The notes under the pieces were generated by a model. The model was given only the letters and a program-made list of their open reading frames with translations, did no database searches and was not told the DNA's origin. A DNA stretch of 64,000 nt from Chitinophaga flava. GTDB taxonomy: Bacteria > Bacteroidota > Bacteroidia > Chitinophagales > Chitinophagaceae. Numbering within the stretch: position 1 is the stretch's first letter; every line of letters begins with the position of its first letter. Made by a program: the position numbers and the translations under genes. The stretch lies in NCBI RefSeq assembly GCF_003308995.1, contig NZ_QFFJ01000002.1:1240001-1304000 (forward strand), in the 5' to 3' direction. Shown in pieces: positions 1 through 8,486 of the stretch.

Positions 1-163
1 TGACCTGTGATTCCAGGTCAACAGAATATTCCATGGTGCGGGCGCATACAAAGGCACCGTCTCCGGCTTTCAGAAAAATTCCGGTACAGGCATTAACGTG
101 AGAACAAAATAATACCTGTGTCAGGAATAGTAAGGTTAGGGGGATAATGAATCTGATCTTCAT
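1..163 (-). CDS. Choloylglycine hydrolase-family (linear amide C-N hydrolase) protein, N-terminal part, cut by window edge
   Basis: Reading the minus strand from the ATG at 161-163 gives a signal peptide (MKIRFIIPLTLLFLTQVLF...) followed directly by NACTGIFLKA, then VCARTMEY. This is the start of the choloylglycine hydrolase/penicillin V acylase family: Ntn hydrolases whose catalytic Cys becomes the N-terminal residue after processing, with a following Arg in an ARTMEY-type motif. Members hydrolyse linear amide C-N bonds such as those of conjugated bile salts, penicillin V or N-acyl amides; the substrate here cannot be inferred. Only 54 codons are in the window and the frame is still open at base 1. 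It is divergent from the PepSY gene. The family call rests on the Cys context and is quite firm; the subfamily is unknown. Confidence 0.8.
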   Translation of the reverse strand, partial: MKIRFIIPLTLLFLTQVLFCSHVNACTGIFLKAGDGAFVCARTMEYSVDLESQV

Positions 164-347
164 AAAAAGAAGTTGTGGGGTGATAAAAACTGAAATAAAA
201 ACAAGGATTAACAAGGTTTGTTTAAAAGATTTCAGCGCCGGATAAATCTGAAAATTATGTAAGGATTTCCTGTAAATTATATAACGATTTTTTCAAATTG
301 CTGTTTACTTTTGGCGCCATGCGAACGAAACCCGGCGGCTGCCGGCG

Positions 348-1169
348 TTGATGCTGACTATTTTTATCAACCTGTATTTTATGGCGAAAAGCAAACACTA
401 TTACATCCGGAAGTCACACCGTTACCTGGGGCTGTTGCTGGGCATACAATTCCTGTTCTGGACCATCGGCGGACTGTATTTCAGCTGGAGCAATATGGAC
501 GATGTACATGGTGACTTCCAGAAAAAAGCGGAGCCGCTGCTGTCGGGCAACCTGCAGCTGGTATCCCCTTCCGTGGCGCTGGATAATATCCGGAAGATCC
601 ACCAGGCCGACTCCTTTGCGGCCGTGCAACTGATACAGATCCTGGGAAAACCGGTATATCAGGTGAAGGGCCGGCATATGGTGCATGAACATGAAGGACA
701 TACCAACAGGGCTGCCTACACTACCTACCTGGCTGATGCCACCACCGGTCAGCTCCGGCCGGCATTAAGCCGGGAAGAAGCCATCGCAGTGGCCAGCAGC
801 CGGTTTAACGGAACACCTGCAGTTAAATCTGTGGAGTATCTGACATCCACCCACAGCCACCACGAATACAGGGAAAGCCCGCTGCCGGCATATGCTGTTA
901 CTTTTGAACATCCCTCCGCCACCACCGTATACGTAGCCACCGACCTGGGTACCGTGCAGAAATTCCGTAATAACAAATGGAGGGCCTTCGACTTCCTGTG
1001 GATGCTCCATACCATGGACTATCAGGGAAGGGATAATTTCGGTAACCTCCTGCTGCGTGCTTTTTCTATACTGGGACTGATAACTGTTGTATCCGGATTC
1101 CTGTTATGGGGTATCAGCACCAGCCTTTTTAAGAAAAGGAAAAAAATAGCTAAAAGAGCACTGGTATAA
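348..1169 (+). CDS. PepSY-domain membrane protein
   Basis: A 273-residue protein with two membrane segments: one near the N-terminus (about residues 24-46, YLGLLLGIQFLFWTIGGLYF) and one near the C-terminus (about 240-262, AFSILGLITVVSGFLLWGI), followed by a basic KKRKKIAKR tail. The segment between lies outside the cytoplasm and has PepSY-like features (SREEAIAVASSRF, then a strand pattern). This topology is that of PepSY-TM proteins (PiuB-like), often linked to iron uptake or redox functions in Bacteroidota. The first ATG is at 348; the second in-frame ATG at 381 gives MAKSKHYYIRK and is an equally good or better start, with a basic N-terminus ahead of the first helix. No partner gene is adjacent. 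The function beyond the family is unknown. Confidence 0.75.
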   Translation: MMLTIFINLYFMAKSKHYYIRKSHRYLGLLLGIQFLFWTIGGLYFSWSNMDDVHGDFQKKAEPLLSGNLQLVSPSVALDNIRKIHQADSFAAVQLIQILGKPVYQVKGRHMVHEHEGHTNRAAYTTYLADATTGQLRPALSREEAIAVASSRFNGTPAVKSVEYLTSTHSHHEYRESPLPAYAVTFEHPSATTVYVATDLGTVQKFRNNKWRAFDFLWMLHTMDYQGRDNFGNLLLRAFSILGLITVVSGFLLWGISTSLFKKRKKIAKRALV

Positions 1170-1180
1170 GCTAAAACGAA

Positions 1181-1212
1181 AAAGGCTGCTTCCTGTTGTG
1201 GAAGCAGCCTTT
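1181..1212. terminator. Bidirectional rho-independent terminator between convergent genes
   Basis: A 12-13 bp stem (AAAGGCTGCTTCC paired with GGAAGCAGCCTTT) with a short loop lies between the stop of the PepSY gene (1169) and the stop of the convergent lipoprotein gene (1229). The A-rich and T-rich flanks allow it to work in both directions. Confidence 0.75.
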
Positions 1213-1228
1213 GCAAAGACAGTTTAAT

Positions 1229-1933
1229 TTATTTCAAATCTGCGGTCATATTAAAAGAGAGTACGCTTTTAAATGAGTAGGAGCCATCTGACGCGGTTAC
1301 ATTGACGTTACAGAGTGTGGCGATCAATTTACCATCAACCACATTCACAATGAGTTTGGTGTAGTCTCTTACTCCCCATAACAGATTACGCGCTACCAGC
1401 CGGATACCTACGTCGTTGATGAATTCCGGAGAGTATTTAACGGTATAGATGCCGGAAACCGGCACCCTGCGGAAAGTAAGTGTCAGATCTGCCCCACTGG
1501 CATTGCCGGTAAAACTGTATTGTTTATCATAGCTGACGAAATAGAATGAGAATTTCCCCAATCCATCTAACGTAATGGTATTGGGTTGAGTGCTACAAGG
1601 CGCCTCTATGTTGTTGATAACAATGGAGTCGGAGGAAACGGTATAAATACAACCCTCTGTAGTGGCTACGTCTACCGTATAAACGCCTGCAGCGTCGCCC
1701 GTTACGTTTGGAATACTGACTTGTTGCCCGTTGGCTGCAAATTTATTGGGTCCATACCAATAGCAGGCGCTGATATCGTCTACGCCCGAAACGGACAATT
1801 GTAGCTCTTCGCCGGCTTTCAGACCCTGGTTGAAGGTGATTTTCGGATTGGCCTGCTGGTTGCATGGATTTTTTTTGACACAACCCATTAGCCATAAAGC
1901 CGGGATGATAAATAGTATAAGGTGGTATCTCAT
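1229..1933 (-). CDS. Lipoprotein with Ig/PKD-like domain
   Basis: A 234-residue protein with a lipoprotein signal peptide ending in LMGCVKK (Cys about residue 18), so it is predicted to be anchored in the outer or inner membrane. Residues about 30-110 show an Ig/PKD-like pattern typical of Bacteroidota surface proteins: GEELQLSVSG, a central CYWYGP, then GVYTVDVATTEGC. The C-terminal half is a second beta-rich region (LTFRRVPVSGIYTVKYSPEF) without a recognised family. It lies 13 bp downstream of the 543-residue protein gene on the same strand, so the two probably form one transcript and may act together at the cell surface. No enzyme motif is seen. Confidence 0.65.
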   Translation of the reverse strand: MRYHLILFIIPALWLMGCVKKNPCNQQANPKITFNQGLKAGEELQLSVSGVDDISACYWYGPNKFAANGQQVSIPNVTGDAAGVYTVDVATTEGCIYTVSSDSIVINNIEAPCSTQPNTITLDGLGKFSFYFVSYDKQYSFTGNASGADLTLTFRRVPVSGIYTVKYSPEFINDVGIRLVARNLLWGVRDYTKLIVNVVDGKLIATLCNVNVTASDGSYSFKSVLSFNMTADLK

Positions 1934-1946
1934 GTTTTATTGGTTG

Positions 1947-3578
1947 TTAATGGTTGAATCTGCCGCCGAAGATGAATCCGGCGGTTATCTGCAGGTAAGC
2001 GTTGCTGGAAATATTATTGCCTTTGATACCCGGACGGATGCCCAGTTCAAGATTGTACCGGATACCGAAATGATTGTTCATTCCCATAACACTGTAACCA
2101 AGACGTGCACCTGCTCTGCTCAGCGGCGTAGGAGAGAGATCAAGCCGCTGCGGCATATGAATGCCTTGTTCATAGAGGCTTTGATAGAAGATCATATCTT
2201 CTACCTTTAATACAGGTGCATATAACATATCGATGTAAAGATCATGCTGGGTTTTTTCTTCACTTCTACCTTTATAGGTTTCATCTTTAAAGGCCACCTT
2301 CAGATCGGTAAAGGTACTGAGCCCAATACCCACGGCTGCGATACCGGAATGTAACATCGCTGTGGAGCTGGACAAATTGCGTGATAGTTCTTCCACTTGC
2401 CCGTCTACGTGGTATTGATAGGGAGGAGTGCTGGTGACGAAAGAAGACATCTGCGTACCGCTGTTGTCGGGATCCATCACCCGGTTGTCCAGCTGGAAGC
2501 CAGTCCTCAGTGTGATACCTTTTAGTTTACGGGCTTTTATCCTACCACCCACGGTGGCTGTACTGCCTCCAATCTTTGTAGTACCGGCAACAACATGATA
2601 ACTGCTTTGTTTTTCCCAGGAAGTCAGCAGCAGTTTGGTGCGTAATTCCAGTCTGTTGGCTTTGCGGTAACTGGCAGGAAGGCCCCAGCTTTGATTGGGT
2701 CCGGGTTTACCTTTATTACCACTTTTGTCGCCCATATTGTCCAGAAAGGCATAGTTGTAATCCAGACTGGCCCCGAAAAGGCTTCTGTAAGTATAAAAGA
2801 CGCCGATGCCGGAACCGATGTTCAGGTTAGGTCCTATATCAACATTGGCGAGATGCAGACTGATACCGGACAGGCCTGAGGCTGCCGGCTCGTTTCTGAG
2901 CAGTTCATACAGAATGGTGTCCTGGTAATATTTTTTGGGAGATACCGGTGTATTGGTAGCACTGGTAATTACCGGGGCAGGAGTAGCGGTGGAATCCTTT
3001 ACCGGCGGAATATAACAGTTGGCGTTATATGCATCCACAGATTGATGCAAGTACTCTTTGCTTTTCCTCGTTTTGGCCCAGGCTGTGAAAGTGGCCACAG
3101 TAGCCACTCCGGCGCCAATACCGAAACGTACCATAAAGGGTGAGCCGGATTTGCCTTCTCCTGCAGAGGCGATAAGGCCGCTGAACGCGGTCACCACACC
3201 AACTACACAGCCTGAAATCATGATAGCCGTGCCAGCTCTCTGCTGTTTGTGCATCTTATTAATCAGGTCCTGTGCCTGGGGACACCTGGAATAATAATCC
3301 ATCAACAGCTTTCCTTTTCGGTCTATTTCTACCGGTTTTTTGTCGTTGATTCGTACAAAAGGCACATCCACTATATTCGTATACGTTGAGCCGTTAGACC
3401 TCCGTCCGGTATATTCTACGGTTTTGTATACCAGTTCCAGTTTGGTGCTGTTGGGCTTTTTCTTAGGAACCGTAATAATACGCGGGTTCTTTTTTTGTGA
3501 GCTGTCTGTTTGTGCTAATGTTGAGATGGCATGCATGACCATGCTACAGAGTAACAGATACTTCCAGAAGCGAAGCAT
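1947..3578 (-). CDS. Exported protein, probable outer-membrane beta-barrel C-terminal half
   Basis: A 543-residue protein with a clear signal peptide (WKYLLLCSMVMHAISTLAQ). After a polar N-terminal region there is one hydrophobic segment at about residues 115-140 (TAIMISGCVVGVVTAFSGLI) and a Pro/Thr-rich linker (about 195-215). The C-terminal ~320 residues are alternating beta strands (IGVFYTYRSLFGASLDYNYAF, VGGRIKARKLKGITLRTGFQ) ending in AYLQITAGFIFGGRF, which looks like a barrel-closing strand. I do not recognise a named family. It is transcribed with the downstream lipoprotein and is divergent from the LamG-phosphatase gene. Confidence 0.6.
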   Translation of the reverse strand: MLRFWKYLLLCSMVMHAISTLAQTDSSQKKNPRIITVPKKKPNSTKLELVYKTVEYTGRRSNGSTYTNIVDVPFVRINDKKPVEIDRKGKLLMDYYSRCPQAQDLINKMHKQQRAGTAIMISGCVVGVVTAFSGLIASAGEGKSGSPFMVRFGIGAGVATVATFTAWAKTRKSKEYLHQSVDAYNANCYIPPVKDSTATPAPVITSATNTPVSPKKYYQDTILYELLRNEPAASGLSGISLHLANVDIGPNLNIGSGIGVFYTYRSLFGASLDYNYAFLDNMGDKSGNKGKPGPNQSWGLPASYRKANRLELRTKLLLTSWEKQSSYHVVAGTTKIGGSTATVGGRIKARKLKGITLRTGFQLDNRVMDPDNSGTQMSSFVTSTPPYQYHVDGQVEELSRNLSSSTAMLHSGIAAVGIGLSTFTDLKVAFKDETYKGRSEEKTQHDLYIDMLYAPVLKVEDMIFYQSLYEQGIHMPQRLDLSPTPLSRAGARLGYSVMGMNNHFGIRYNLELGIRPGIKGNNISSNAYLQITAGFIFGGRFNH

Positions 3579-3708
3579 TGCAGGTAAATGTTTAGGTTAG
3601 GGATAAAAAGCTGCAAATATATAGTTAAATTTCATGTGTTATTGCTTTATATTTAATTTGGATAAGTTCTTTGTACAGTATCTATTCCAATAAATAACAG
3701 GATGAACA

Positions 3709-5205
3709 ATGAAAAATGTATTATTAACCATCGCAATTTCTCTTGCGGCGTTAACCCTTTCCGGGCAAACACCTGCCTATCAACAGCCCTTCAATCAGGA
3801 CACCGCATGGCAGACATGCCCGGGTGTGAGCGGTACCGCTCTTAACCTCGGCAGCAGCGTGGCAGTGCGAAAGCCGGTAATGTTGCCGGCTGTATTACAA
3901 CAATATGAAGGCTCCTATACGGTGCAATGTTGGACCAAAGCGGCAGCAGACAACGAAAGTTATGTCCTGCTTTCCACCACTACATCTGATGATCCTAAGC
4001 AGACCGGCTGGAAAATAGGTGTACAGGCCAATGGCGCCTGGTATTGGGAAATCAGGAACGGTAACACGGGCTACACTTACTATCCCACGCCACAGCGGCA
4101 AAGTGTCCGTGATGGCAGATGGCATCAGTTGACCTATAGTTTTGATGCCGCTAAACAGGAGGCCGCCTTTTATCTGGATGGCCGGCAAATGGCGATTTAT
4201 CATATACCGGGCATCCCTGCGGCTAATTCTCCGGGGCCGCTTTATGCGGGCGGCATTCCAGGTGGTGACATCGCTGAGTGGAATACCTTTAATGGCGCAC
4301 TGGACGAACTGTTGATATACAAAACCGTGCTTTCTCCGCAACAGGTCCGGAGTTCCTATGCGCGCTATTTCACTCCACAGCCGGAGATGACATTACAACC
4401 AGGAAAACAGCTCACCGTTATGAACTACAACATCTGGCATGGCGGCAATGAAACCGGTAAAGGCACAGGACCACAACGGATAACGGATATCATCCGCCAG
4501 TCGGGGGCAGATATTGTATCCATGCAGGAAACCTATGGCTCCGGAGAAAAAATTGCAGACGCGCTGGGTTATTATTTTTATCTGCGTAGCAATAACCTCA
4601 GTATCATGAGCCGTTTCCCCATCGGAGAAACGTTGGATGGTGATAGACCTTTCTTTAACGGTGGCGCCTATATCCGTTTAAATCAACAGCAAAAAATCGC
4701 TTTTATCACCAACTGGCTCAGTTACCCATTCGACTACTGGGATATGCTGGAGAAAAACCAGCCTCTTAACATAGACACCCTGGTGGCTGGCATGGAAAAA
4801 CACAATGCCGCCCAGCTGAAAGCCACACTAAAGGTGATCAGACCCTATATCGATAATGCTGAAACAGTGCCGGTCATTTTCTGCGGAGATCTTAACAGTG
4901 GTTCCCATCTGGACTGGGTAGAGAGTACCCGTTCTCTCAATCATGGTTATGTGGTCCCTTTCCCGCAAAGCCGGCTTATGCTCGAAGCTGGTTTCACTGA
5001 CAGCTACAGAAAGATACACCCCGACCCGCTGAAAGACAGAGGCATTACCTGGAGCCCGCAGTTCCCGCAAGCCTTTAAAGATCGCATTGATTATATTTAT
5101 TATAAAGGAAAACTACGTCCGGTAAAATCATTCACCATTACCAGCCATCCGGTTCGGTATCCCTCGGATCATGCTGCGTTGGTGACCGTTTTTAGTGTGG
5201 AATAG
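3709..5205 (+). CDS. Secreted LamG + endonuclease/exonuclease/phosphatase-family protein
   Basis: A 498-residue exported protein (signal peptide about 1-19, ending LSGQ). Residues about 25-220 form a concanavalin A-like LamG/Laminin_G_3 domain (YTVQCWTKA, WHQLTYSFDAAKQEAAFYLDG, ALDELLIYKTVLS). Residues about 235-498 are an endonuclease/exonuclease/phosphatase (EEP, DNase I-like) domain. All key motifs are visible: MNYNIWHGG (Asn), SMQE (metal-binding Glu), GDLNSGSH (Asp/Asn), DRIDYIYYKG, and a terminal SDHAALV with the catalytic Asp-His pair. EEP enzymes cut phosphodiesters in nucleic acids, inositol phosphates or sphingomyelin; the LamG fusion suggests binding to a carbohydrate or surface substrate. 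Substrate specificity cannot be read from the sequence. It stands alone, followed by a terminator. Confidence 0.85.
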   Translation: MKNVLLTIAISLAALTLSGQTPAYQQPFNQDTAWQTCPGVSGTALNLGSSVAVRKPVMLPAVLQQYEGSYTVQCWTKAAADNESYVLLSTTTSDDPKQTGWKIGVQANGAWYWEIRNGNTGYTYYPTPQRQSVRDGRWHQLTYSFDAAKQEAAFYLDGRQMAIYHIPGIPAANSPGPLYAGGIPGGDIAEWNTFNGALDELLIYKTVLSPQQVRSSYARYFTPQPEMTLQPGKQLTVMNYNIWHGGNETGKGTGPQRITDIIRQSGADIVSMQETYGSGEKIADALGYYFYLRSNNLSIMSRFPIGETLDGDRPFFNGGAYIRLNQQQKIAFITNWLSYPFDYWDMLEKNQPLNIDTLVAGMEKHNAAQLKATLKVIRPYIDNAETVPVIFCGDLNSGSHLDWVESTRSLNHGYVVPFPQSRLMLEAGFTDSYRKIHPDPLKDRGITWSPQFPQAFKDRIDYIYYKGKLRPVKSFTITSHPVRYPSDHAALVTVFSVE

Positions 5206-5213
5206 TTTAAACT

Positions 5214-5259
5214 AAAAAACCTTATCAGGAGCATTAATATTACGCCTGATAAGGTTTTT
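5214..5259. terminator. Bidirectional terminator
   Basis: A 15-16 bp perfect stem (AAAAACCTTATCAGG and its complement) with a 15-base loop, bounded by A- and T-runs. It lies between the convergent LamG-EEP gene and amino acid permease gene. Confidence 0.8.
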
Positions 5260-5277
5260 AGGAAGGAGCAGTCAGGT

Positions 5278-6765
5278 TTAAGCCCTGGCTGCTTTTTGTT
5301 TTTTTACTATCAGATAACAGAGATACAGGAAGATGACCCAGCAAGGGATCAGTTCTACCGGGAGTTTCATGCCTGTCATCCACATCAGCACCAGGATGCC
5401 TATCAGGAATATGAGGCAGATATAGTTGGAAAGAGGATAGATAAAAGAAGGGAATTTTGTTTTTACCTGTTCCGCTTTTTTATGCTTTTTGAATTTAAGG
5501 TGCACTACACTGATCATCAGCCAATTGATGATCAGGGTTGAAACAACCAGCGACATCAGCACTTCCAGGGCTTTTTCAGGGATCAGTTTATTGATCACGA
5601 TGCAGATGGCTGCAAATAATCCGGATACCAGGATAGCCTTTACAGGCACATGATTTTTATTGAGCTGTGATAAAAACGCGGGTGCGTTGCCTTGTTCTGC
5701 AAGGCCGTATAACATACGGCTGTTGCTGTACACGCAGCTGTTGTATACAGATAGTGCAGCAGTGAGCACAATCAGGTTGAGCACATTGGCGATCAGGCTG
5801 GTGAAATAGATGGTTTTGCCGAAAAGGCTGAACTGGAAGCCTTTCAGGCTTTCAAATACCATCACAAAAGGACTGCTGTCTGTGGTAATGTTTTTCCAGG
5901 GAGACAGGGAGAAGAGGATGATGAGGGCACCTACGTAAAAGATCAGGATGCGGTATATTACCTGGTTGGTAGCCTTGGGAATGGTCTTTTCCGGTTTATC
6001 TGCTTCTGCAGCGGTAATACCGATCAGTTCCAGCCCACCGAAGGAGAACATGATCATGGCAATGGCTGCAAACAGGCCCTGGAAATTGCCTTGCGCATCT
6101 TTGTCCAGCAGCCCTTTAGGGAAGAAACCACCATCATTCCAGAGGTTTTGTACGCTGGCCTGCGGGCCGCCGCTGCCACTTACCAGCAGGTAGATACCGA
6201 ATACAATCATGGAGATGATAGCTGCCACCTTAACGATAGAGAACCAGAATTCTGCTTCTCCATAAACCTTTACAGAGCTGAGGTTCAGCGCATTGATAGC
6301 AATAAAAAAGAACAAGCTGGTCGTCCATAGCGGAATTTCGGGCCACCAGAAATGTACATATACACCAATAGCTGTTAACTCAGACATGCTTACCAGGATA
6401 TACAATATCCAGTAATTCCAGCCGGAGGCAAAGCCAGCGAAGGTGCCCCAGTATTTATAGGCAAAGTGGCTGAAACTGCCGGACACTGGTTCTTCTACTA
6501 CCATCTCGCCCAGTTGGCGCATGATAAAGAAAGCAATCACACCAGCCATAGCATAACCTAAAATAACAGAAGGTCCTGCCAGTACAGCTGCGGAGCCAAT
6601 GCCCAGAAACAGGCCGGTACCAATAGCACCACCCAGGGCAATCAGCTGAATATGTCTGTTTTGTAGTCCTCTTTTGAGCTTTTGCTCAGTTGGTTGTTCT
6701 TTTGTCTTTGTCAGTTCCAAGGTAAAAACGGTGGGTAAGGTTGCAAGATGTAGTAATTTCTTCAA
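5278..6765 (-). CDS. Amino acid permease (APC superfamily, AAT-type)
   Basis: A protein of up to 495 residues with about 12 membrane helices. The family signature NRHIQLIALGGAIGTGLFLG starts near residue 35 and is followed by AGPSVILGYAMAG and GEMVVEEPVSGSF, as in the proline/GABA/aromatic amino acid transporter (AAT) branch of APC. It would import amino acids with protons; the exact substrate cannot be told. No ATG lies upstream of the signature in frame. The longest reading starts at a TTG (6763-6765) and a second TTG at 6718-6720 gives MELTKTKEQ, which fits the usual short cytoplasmic N-terminus better. It lies 69 bp downstream of the lanC gene on the same strand, without an obvious terminator between, so read-through from that unit is possible. 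Confidence 0.88.
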   Translation of the reverse strand: MKKLLHLATLPTVFTLELTKTKEQPTEQKLKRGLQNRHIQLIALGGAIGTGLFLGIGSAAVLAGPSVILGYAMAGVIAFFIMRQLGEMVVEEPVSGSFSHFAYKYWGTFAGFASGWNYWILYILVSMSELTAIGVYVHFWWPEIPLWTTSLFFFIAINALNLSSVKVYGEAEFWFSIVKVAAIISMIVFGIYLLVSGSGGPQASVQNLWNDGGFFPKGLLDKDAQGNFQGLFAAIAMIMFSFGGLELIGITAAEADKPEKTIPKATNQVIYRILIFYVGALIILFSLSPWKNITTDSSPFVMVFESLKGFQFSLFGKTIYFTSLIANVLNLIVLTAALSVYNSCVYSNSRMLYGLAEQGNAPAFLSQLNKNHVPVKAILVSGLFAAICIVINKLIPEKALEVLMSLVVSTLIINWLMISVVHLKFKKHKKAEQVKTKFPSFIYPLSNYICLIFLIGILVLMWMTGMKLPVELIPCWVIFLYLCYLIVKKQKAARA

Positions 6766-6834
6766 AAATGTAAACTTCTGCTAATTTAACCCCTGAAAAA
6801 ATAGCATTTAACGGGGATTTTTTCAGCCTGTCAA

Positions 6835-8085
6835 TCAAGACAGCAACAGGGCTTCATCCCAGGGCAGTGGCCCGGGTTGGATATGTGACAACAGGGAGAG
6901 GCCTATGCCACTGCTGCCATCCAGCAGGTCCCAGCAGTATTCCCACTGTTTGTCTATTCCTTCCCAACCACGGATGCCGTGAATATGTGGCTCTTCGGAG
7001 AAAAGCACTTTCTCCAGTGTATTGTTATGCCAATGTTCTGCTGCTGCGTAAAAAGCGGGTTCCTGGGTAGCATACCAGAACTTACGGTAGAAGGCAGCGA
7101 CGCCTGCGGAGCCATGACAGAGACAGGCATCCACAATACCGGCGGTAGCATCAGTGTTTCTGTTGAGGGAATAACGCATCACGTCCAGCGCCTGCTGTTT
7201 CCATTGATCTTCCTGGAGGTAATGTCCGCAGTGCCATAAGGCCAGCGCCACATTAAAATCGCCGTAACACCACGACAGCCGGCTAAACGGCTGTTGTCCG
7301 TCTAGGATACCGGGAAAGAGGGCATGCGGAACTTCCGGCCGGCGCTCGTTCTGATGGTTCCACATAAAAGAGATACATTCTGTTATCAGCTGTTTGCAGG
7401 TGTTGGAGGCAATATCTGCTTGATACATCTTTCCCAGCAGGATCAATAAACTGCAGGTGCCATGTGCCAGGCTGAAAGTATCCACACCAGTTTCCACCGG
7501 TGTTTCAAACATTACAAAAACCGGCAGACTACGGCCTTTATCTGTCATCCGGCTTGCGGTGAGCAGGGTGTCTGCAAATTTTTCCAGGTGTGCACGAACG
7601 GCTTTCTGCTGATGATAAGCCAGCAGGTAATGACAGATGCCGGCACTTCCATGCAGCAGATCAAAGTTGTGCTGGGAGAGATGCTGATCACTTTCGCGGA
7701 TAGCGTTGGCGATAAAGTCTGATGCGAGCCATTCAATATCTATATCAATAAACTGGTGATGGTGAAGATGATGTAATAACCAGAACACGCCGGTAGGGCC
7801 GCTGCAGTAGGAGTAGTCTGCCGTTGGTTGCGGTTGTAACGTATTGTATAGTGTTTGCAGCCATTTCACGGCATGCTGTTCACGATTGTCAATATATCGT
7901 TCGTAATAAAACAGATAAAACAGTGCGCCCCAGGGACCTTTAAACAAACTTTCGGCATAATAGGGGTCATAGGCCTTTGTTTCCAGCAGCCGTAGATTAT
8001 CGTTGTAGATACGGGCCAGCACAGCGTGGGTTGTCATATGTTCGGACTTAAAACAGATATGGCAGGACATGGCCTGCCATATCAC
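6835..8085 (-). CDS. lanC: LanC-family lanthionine synthetase, zinc site intact
   Basis: Up to 416 residues with the LanC alpha/alpha-barrel motifs. From the N-terminus these are the repeats DLLHGSAGI (about 142-150) and SLAHGTCS (about 205-212), then the zinc ligands in SWCYGD (Cys273) and CLCHGSAG (Cys323-His324), then DLLDGSSGIG. LanC proteins add Cys thiols to dehydroalanine/dehydrobutyrine to close (methyl)lanthionine rings, with zinc activating the thiol. The track start is a GTG at 8085. ATGs at 8068-8070 and 8035-8037 (MTTHAVLARIYND) follow, and the last is preferred because it lies beyond a hairpin and begins at the conserved part. The neighbour 19 bp upstream (or 66 bp from the preferred start) is a precursor peptide gene, so this is a LanA-LanC pair; no LanB or exporter is adjacent. 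Confidence 0.85.
   Translation of the reverse strand: MIWQAMSCHICFKSEHMTTHAVLARIYNDNLRLLETKAYDPYYAESLFKGPWGALFYLFYYERYIDNREQHAVKWLQTLYNTLQPQPTADYSYCSGPTGVFWLLHHLHHHQFIDIDIEWLASDFIANAIRESDQHLSQHNFDLLHGSAGICHYLLAYHQQKAVRAHLEKFADTLLTASRMTDKGRSLPVFVMFETPVETGVDTFSLAHGTCSLLILLGKMYQADIASNTCKQLITECISFMWNHQNERRPEVPHALFPGILDGQQPFSRLSWCYGDFNVALALWHCGHYLQEDQWKQQALDVMRYSLNRNTDATAGIVDACLCHGSAGVAAFYRKFWYATQEPAFYAAAEHWHNNTLEKVLFSEEPHIHGIRGWEGIDKQWEYCWDLLDGSSGIGLSLLSHIQPGPLPWDEALLLS
8056..8083 (-). promoter_or_regulatory. Hairpin between lanA1 and lanC1, possible leaky terminator
   Basis: A perfect 11-bp inverted repeat (GATATGGCAGG at 56-66 of this block, complement at 8073-8083) with a 6-base spacer lies between the precursor stop (8104) and the preferred lanC start (8037). 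On the minus strand it is followed by TGTTTT, a short U-run. In lantibiotic operons such a stem after lanA commonly limits read-through so that precursor mRNA exceeds enzyme mRNA; that role here is inferred. Confidence 0.55.
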
Positions 8086-8103
8086 TTTAGTGGAAAAAAC
8101 AGA

Positions 8104-8307
8104 TCAGTTGTAACAGCCTGCGATGGTAATTCCCTGCTGGCAGCAAGGGTAACAACGTAAAGGGGAAGCCGTGGAGAGCGCAGTGTGAAAAGGAGCACTA
8201 ACAGCCTGAGGTGCCTGTACTACGTCTGTATTGGCACTGGTCATTACGGCAACGGTTTGTTTTTGCAGGAAGAGTTTTTTGTCGAGGGCAAGTTTTTGTG
8301 ATTGCAT
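8104..8307 (-). CDS. lanA: Lanthipeptide precursor (class I type leader), orphan lanA1
   Basis: A 67-residue peptide. The N-terminal KLALDKKLFLQKQTVAVMT matches the Bacteroidota class I lanthipeptide leader pattern (Lys-rich, alternating Leu/Lys, then KxTVAxM/L). The C-terminal half is rich in Ser/Thr (SAPFHTALSTAS) and ends with four cysteines: Cys52, Cys55, Cys56 and Cys65 (RCYPCCQQG, AGCYN). The order Ser/Thr first, Cys last is what lanthionine ring formation needs. There is no Gly-Gly cleavage site, unlike the two precursors near 58 kb, so a different protease would be needed. It is followed directly by a zinc-intact LanC gene. No dehydratase is nearby; the LanB at 52.7 kb could act in trans. 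The call rests on leader pattern and context. Confidence 0.75.
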   Translation of the reverse strand: MQSQKLALDKKLFLQKQTVAVMTSANTDVVQAPQAVSAPFHTALSTASPLRCYPCCQQGITIAGCYN

Positions 8308-8486
8308 ACAATTATAGTTTTTGGGTTCTGAAAGCTGAGGGAATAATTACAGGGACTATCGATTGATTCTTGGTGTTTAACAAATATAAGCATATTAATG
8401 CTGCGCTATTCGGCAAAAGCATACATGGAAAGTTGCTGCAGTTTGGAATGCTTTGTGCTTATGACTTCTACGTCAAACCGTTTTTT

